From Pseudomonas huaxiensis (GTDB taxonomy: Bacteria; Pseudomonadota; Gammaproteobacteria; Pseudomonadales; Pseudomonadaceae), in the NCBI RefSeq assembly GCF_003231275.1, contig NZ_QKVL01000004.1, positions 124,001 to 188,000 of the forward strand: DNA of 64,000 bases, read 5' to 3'. The translations under genes and the position numbers were made by a program. Positions 61,770 to 64,000 of the stretch are shown in pieces. A model generated the notes under the pieces. The model was not told where the DNA came from. It made no database searches and saw nothing but the letters and a program-made list of their open reading frames with translations. How positions within the stretch are numbered: position 1 is the first letter of the stretch; each line of letters opens with the position of its first letter.

Positions 61770-63716
61770 ATGAAGTCGGGCGCAAATGGTGGTTTCGCCA
61801 ACCTGGGCATGGCCCGCAAGCTGGGACTGGGATTCACCCTGGTGCTGTTATTGACGGCGGTTGTGGCCGCGATCGGTATTGCCGCGCTGTATGGCCTCGG
61901 CCAGCGCGTCGATGGGCTCAAGCAGATGACCGCGTTCAACAACGGGGTGCTGGCCTTGCGCTTGAGCGAGCAGCGTTTCGCCCAGCGTTCTGACCCCAAG
62001 GCGGCCGAGGCACTGCGCAAGGGTGTGGAAGCCTTGAGCGACCAGGCCGGGCAGTTGCCGGAGCTGGCCGGCAGCGATGTCGGTGCCGAGTTGAATGCCT
62101 ACCGCCAGGCCTTCGACCAATTCGTCGAGTTGACCCAGGCCAAGGAGCTGGCGCTGGACATGGCCAGTTGGTCGGTGTCCAGCGTTGCCAACAACCTGGA
62201 CGTGTTGCAGTCCGGGCTGGCGGACGATGGAACCTGGACGCTGAAAGACTCCCAAGGCCAGAAAGGCGCCGAGTTCGTCGAGCAGGCCGGCCAGGTCGGT
62301 CAGGTGGCGCGGCTGATGCTGCTGGCGATGGATGAGGCACGGGTGCGCCTGGAGCAGAACCGCAAGGGCGCCGACGATGTGCGCCAAGGGCGTATCGAGC
62401 AGGCTGATCAGGCCGCGGAACTGGCCGCGCAACTCAAGGGCAGTATCCAGGACCCTGGCTATCAAAGCGTGCTCGGCGAGGTGACCACCCACATCGCCAG
62501 CTTTGGCGAGAAACTTGGGGAATACACAGACTTACTGGCTCGCGAGGAGCAATTACGCCAGCAGTTGCAGGCGCGGGCGGAACAGGTCACGGCTCGGGTC
62601 GAGCAGATCAACGCGGCCATCGATGCGGGAATGCAGGCCGAGCTGAAGCGTAATGCCTTGCTGATTCTGCTGTCGTCATTGCTGGCGCTGCTGGTGGGCA
62701 TTGTCGCGGCGATCCTCATTACCCGGGCCATCGTGCTGCCGCTGCGCCGGGTGATCAGCCGTGCCCAGGAAATTGCCGCGGGTGATTTGCGCGGCGAAAT
62801 CAACGTCGATCGCCGTGATGAGGTGGGGCAGTTGCTGCTGGCCATGCAGCAGATGGGCAGCGGCCTGAGCGGTATCGTCAGTGGCTTGCAGTCCGGGATC
62901 GACAAGCTGGCCAGCAACGCCCACACCTTGTCGGCGGTGACCGAGCAGACCAACCGCGAAGTCAGCAGCCAGAAAGAAGAAACGGATCAGGTTGCCACCG
63001 CCATGCAGGAAATGACGGCTACCGTGCACAGCGTTGCCCGTGATGCCGAGGAGGCTGCGCAAGCCGCGCAATCGGCGGACGGCAAGGTGGAAAGCGGCCA
63101 GCAGGTGGTGCGCCAGAGCATGCAGCGCATCGAGCGACTGGCCAGTGCCGCCGACTCGGCCAGTCACAGCATCGAGAACCTCAGCGCCGAGATTCAGCAC
63201 ATCGGTTCGGTGCTGGAAGTGATCAAGAGCGTAGCCGAGCAGACCAATCTGCTGGCGCTCAACGCCGCCATCGAAGCTGCCCGCGCGGGTGAGCAGGGCC
63301 GTGGTTTTGCCGTGGTGGCGGATGAAGTGCGGGCCCTGGCCAAGCGCACCCAGCAGTCCACCGAAGAGATCGAGCGGCTGGTCAGTAGCTTGCGGGCCAA
63401 TGCCCAGTCATCGGTGACGCAGATCCAGAACAGTGGCGAACTGGTCAAGCTGGCGGTGGCTGATGCGCTGCAAACCGAAAGTGCGCTGGGCAGCATCGCT
63501 GCGGCAGTGTCGCTGATCCAGCAGATGAACCAGCAGATTGCCGCCGCCGCAGAACAGCAGAGCTCGGTGGCCGAGGAAATCAGCCGCAGTGTGACCCAGA
63601 TTCGCAGCAGCGCCGATCAGTCGGCGATGGCCATGCAAGGCAACGCCAGCTCGAGTATCGAGCTGGCGCAGTTGGGGGCGGAGTTGAAAGGGATGGTCGG
63701 GCACTTCCGGATCTGA
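61770..63716 (+). CDS. Methyl-accepting chemotaxis protein, HBM-like ligand domain
   Basis: A 648-residue chemoreceptor. A first membrane helix (about residues 20-42) is followed by a long all-helical periplasmic region of about 250 residues, the size of an HBM (helical bimodular) sensor as in P. putida McpS, which binds TCA acids. A second helix (about 290-312), a HAMP domain and the signalling domain follow, with the tip [20 protein letters not shown] near residue 503. The ligand is unknown. AGAAGGGGG before ATG 61770 supports the start. Confidence 0.88.
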   Translation: MKSGANGGFANLGMARKLGLGFTLVLLLTAVVAAIGIAALYGLGQRVDGLKQMTAFNNGVLALRLSEQRFAQRSDPKAAEALRKGVEALSDQAGQLPELAGSDVGAELNAYRQAFDQFVELTQAKELALDMASWSVSSVANNLDVLQSGLADDGTWTLKDSQGQKGAEFVEQAGQVGQVARLMLLAMDEARVRLEQNRKGADDVRQGRIEQADQAAELAAQLKGSIQDPGYQSVLGEVTTHIASFGEKLGEYTDLLAREEQLRQQLQARAEQVTARVEQINAAIDAGMQAELKRNALLILLSSLLALLVGIVAAILITRAIVLPLRRVISRAQEIAAGDLRGEINVDRRDEVGQLLLAMQQMGSGLSGIVSGLQSGIDKLASNAHTLSAVTEQTNREVSSQKEETDQVATAMQEMTATVHSVARDAEEAAQAAQSADGKVESGQQVVRQSMQRIERLASAADSASHSIENLSAEIQHIGSVLEVIKSVAEQTNLLALNAAIEAARAGEQGRGFAVVADEVRALAKRTQQSTEEIERLVSSLRANAQSSVTQIQNSGELVKLAVADALQTESALGSIAAAVSLIQQMNQQIAAAAEQQSSVAEEISRSVTQIRSSADQSAMAMQGNASSSIELAQLGAELKGMVGHFRI

Positions 63717-63731
63717 GTCCGGAAATGCCTG

Positions 63732-64000
63732 TCAGGCGCTTTTACGCCAGTTGAGGATCAACAGCGTCAACACCCCGGCGACTATGCCCCAGAAGGCCGA
63801 GCCGATGGAGAACAGGGTGAATCCCGAGGCGGTGACCATGAAGGTGATCAGCGCCGCTTCGCGCTCCTTGGCTTCGTTCATTGCTACGCTGAGGCCGTTC
63901 ATGATCGAACCGAACAGCGCCAGAGCCGCAATCGACAGCACCAGTTCCTTGGGCAGGGCGGCGAACAGCGCCGCCAGCGTGGCGCCGAAGGTCCCGGCGA
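63732..64000 (-). CDS. BenE family benzoate/H+ symporter, C-terminal end only
   Basis: The minus-strand frame is open to the window edge, so the 5' part is missing. The visible residues AGTFGATLAALFAALPKELV and the following helices (LSIAALALFGSIMNGL, ASGFTLFSIGSAFWGIVAGV) match the C-terminal part of BenE-type aromatic-acid symporters. It is the gene after the chemoreceptor, converging on it with 15 bases between stops. Confidence 0.75.
   Translation of the reverse strand, partial: AGTFGATLAALFAALPKELVLSIAALALFGSIMNGLSVAMNEAKEREAALITFMVTASGFTLFSIGSAFWGIVAGVLTLLILNWRKSA

Noticed and set aside
1..64000. CRISPR arrays, tRNA or rRNA genes, insertion sequences, prophage genes
   Set aside because: None seen. 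The only clear repeat pair is the REPIN at 1345-1588, and no transposase or integrase motif was found.

Overview
This window is a stretch of Pseudomonas chromosome, most likely from the P. fluorescens / P. putida side of the genus. The gene order gyrA-serC-pheA-tyrA/aroA-cmk-rpsA-ihfB followed by an O-antigen locus ending in wbpM is the classic Pseudomonas arrangement. The CsrA paralogue RsmI, the N-acetylglutaminylglutamine amide genes and the RbdA block are also typical Pseudomonas neighbours. Most of the sequence is GC-rich, but parts of the polysaccharide cluster are clearly poorer in GC. No tRNA, rRNA, CRISPR array, insertion sequence or prophage was seen.

Layout. (1) 1-1190: the end of a short-chain dehydrogenase, a YnfA membrane protein, the small RNA-binding regulator RsmI, and a YheU protein. 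A 58-bp inverted pair of REP elements (a REPIN) lies at 1345-1588. (2) 1659-6397, minus strand: a three-gene operon (asnO, ngg, M42 peptidase) that makes the osmoprotectant N-acetylglutaminylglutamine amide. (3) 6532-20575: mnmC, a polyphosphate:AMP phosphotransferase, a DMT exporter and fumarase C. These are followed by a DUF2059 protein, a BolA protein, trhO, a DsbA-like protein, an ABC exporter, the c-di-GMP enzyme rbdA and undA. UndA is the non-heme iron decarboxylase that makes 1-undecene; it is usually mislabelled a TenA regulator. (4) 20579-25342: a minus-strand run (MTA deaminase, ubiG, mupP, yciK) divergent from mtnA. It combines methylthioadenosine salvage, ubiquinone synthesis and peptidoglycan recycling. 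(5) 25603-36048: gyrA and the aromatic/serine biosynthesis genes through cmk, rpsA, ihfB and lapA.

(6) 36563-55348: a polysaccharide cluster, very probably the O-specific antigen. An ops-like (RfaH recruitment) element sits 42 bases upstream of the first gene. Two Wzz-type chain-length genes come first. Next are three genes for a dTDP-3-acetamido-3,6-dideoxyhexose (fdtA/fdtC/fdtB type), an ABC half-transporter where a Wzx flippase would be expected, two glycosyltransferase-like genes and a Wzy-type polymerase. After these comes a GC-rich block, wbjB-wbjC-wbjD-wbjE-wbjF-wbpL-wbpM. It resembles the P. aeruginosa O11 cluster and makes UDP-L-FucNAc and the initiating UDP-sugar. The mix of an ABC flippase with Wzy and Wzz is the most unusual system in the window.

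(7) 55494-64000: a ComEA-like protein with a leader that looks like an Rsm target, a DUF2897 protein, pyrF, a quinone-reductase-like enzyme and an SDR. The window closes with an MFS/MocR divergent pair, a chemoreceptor and the C-terminal end of a BenE-type transporter cut off by the window edge.
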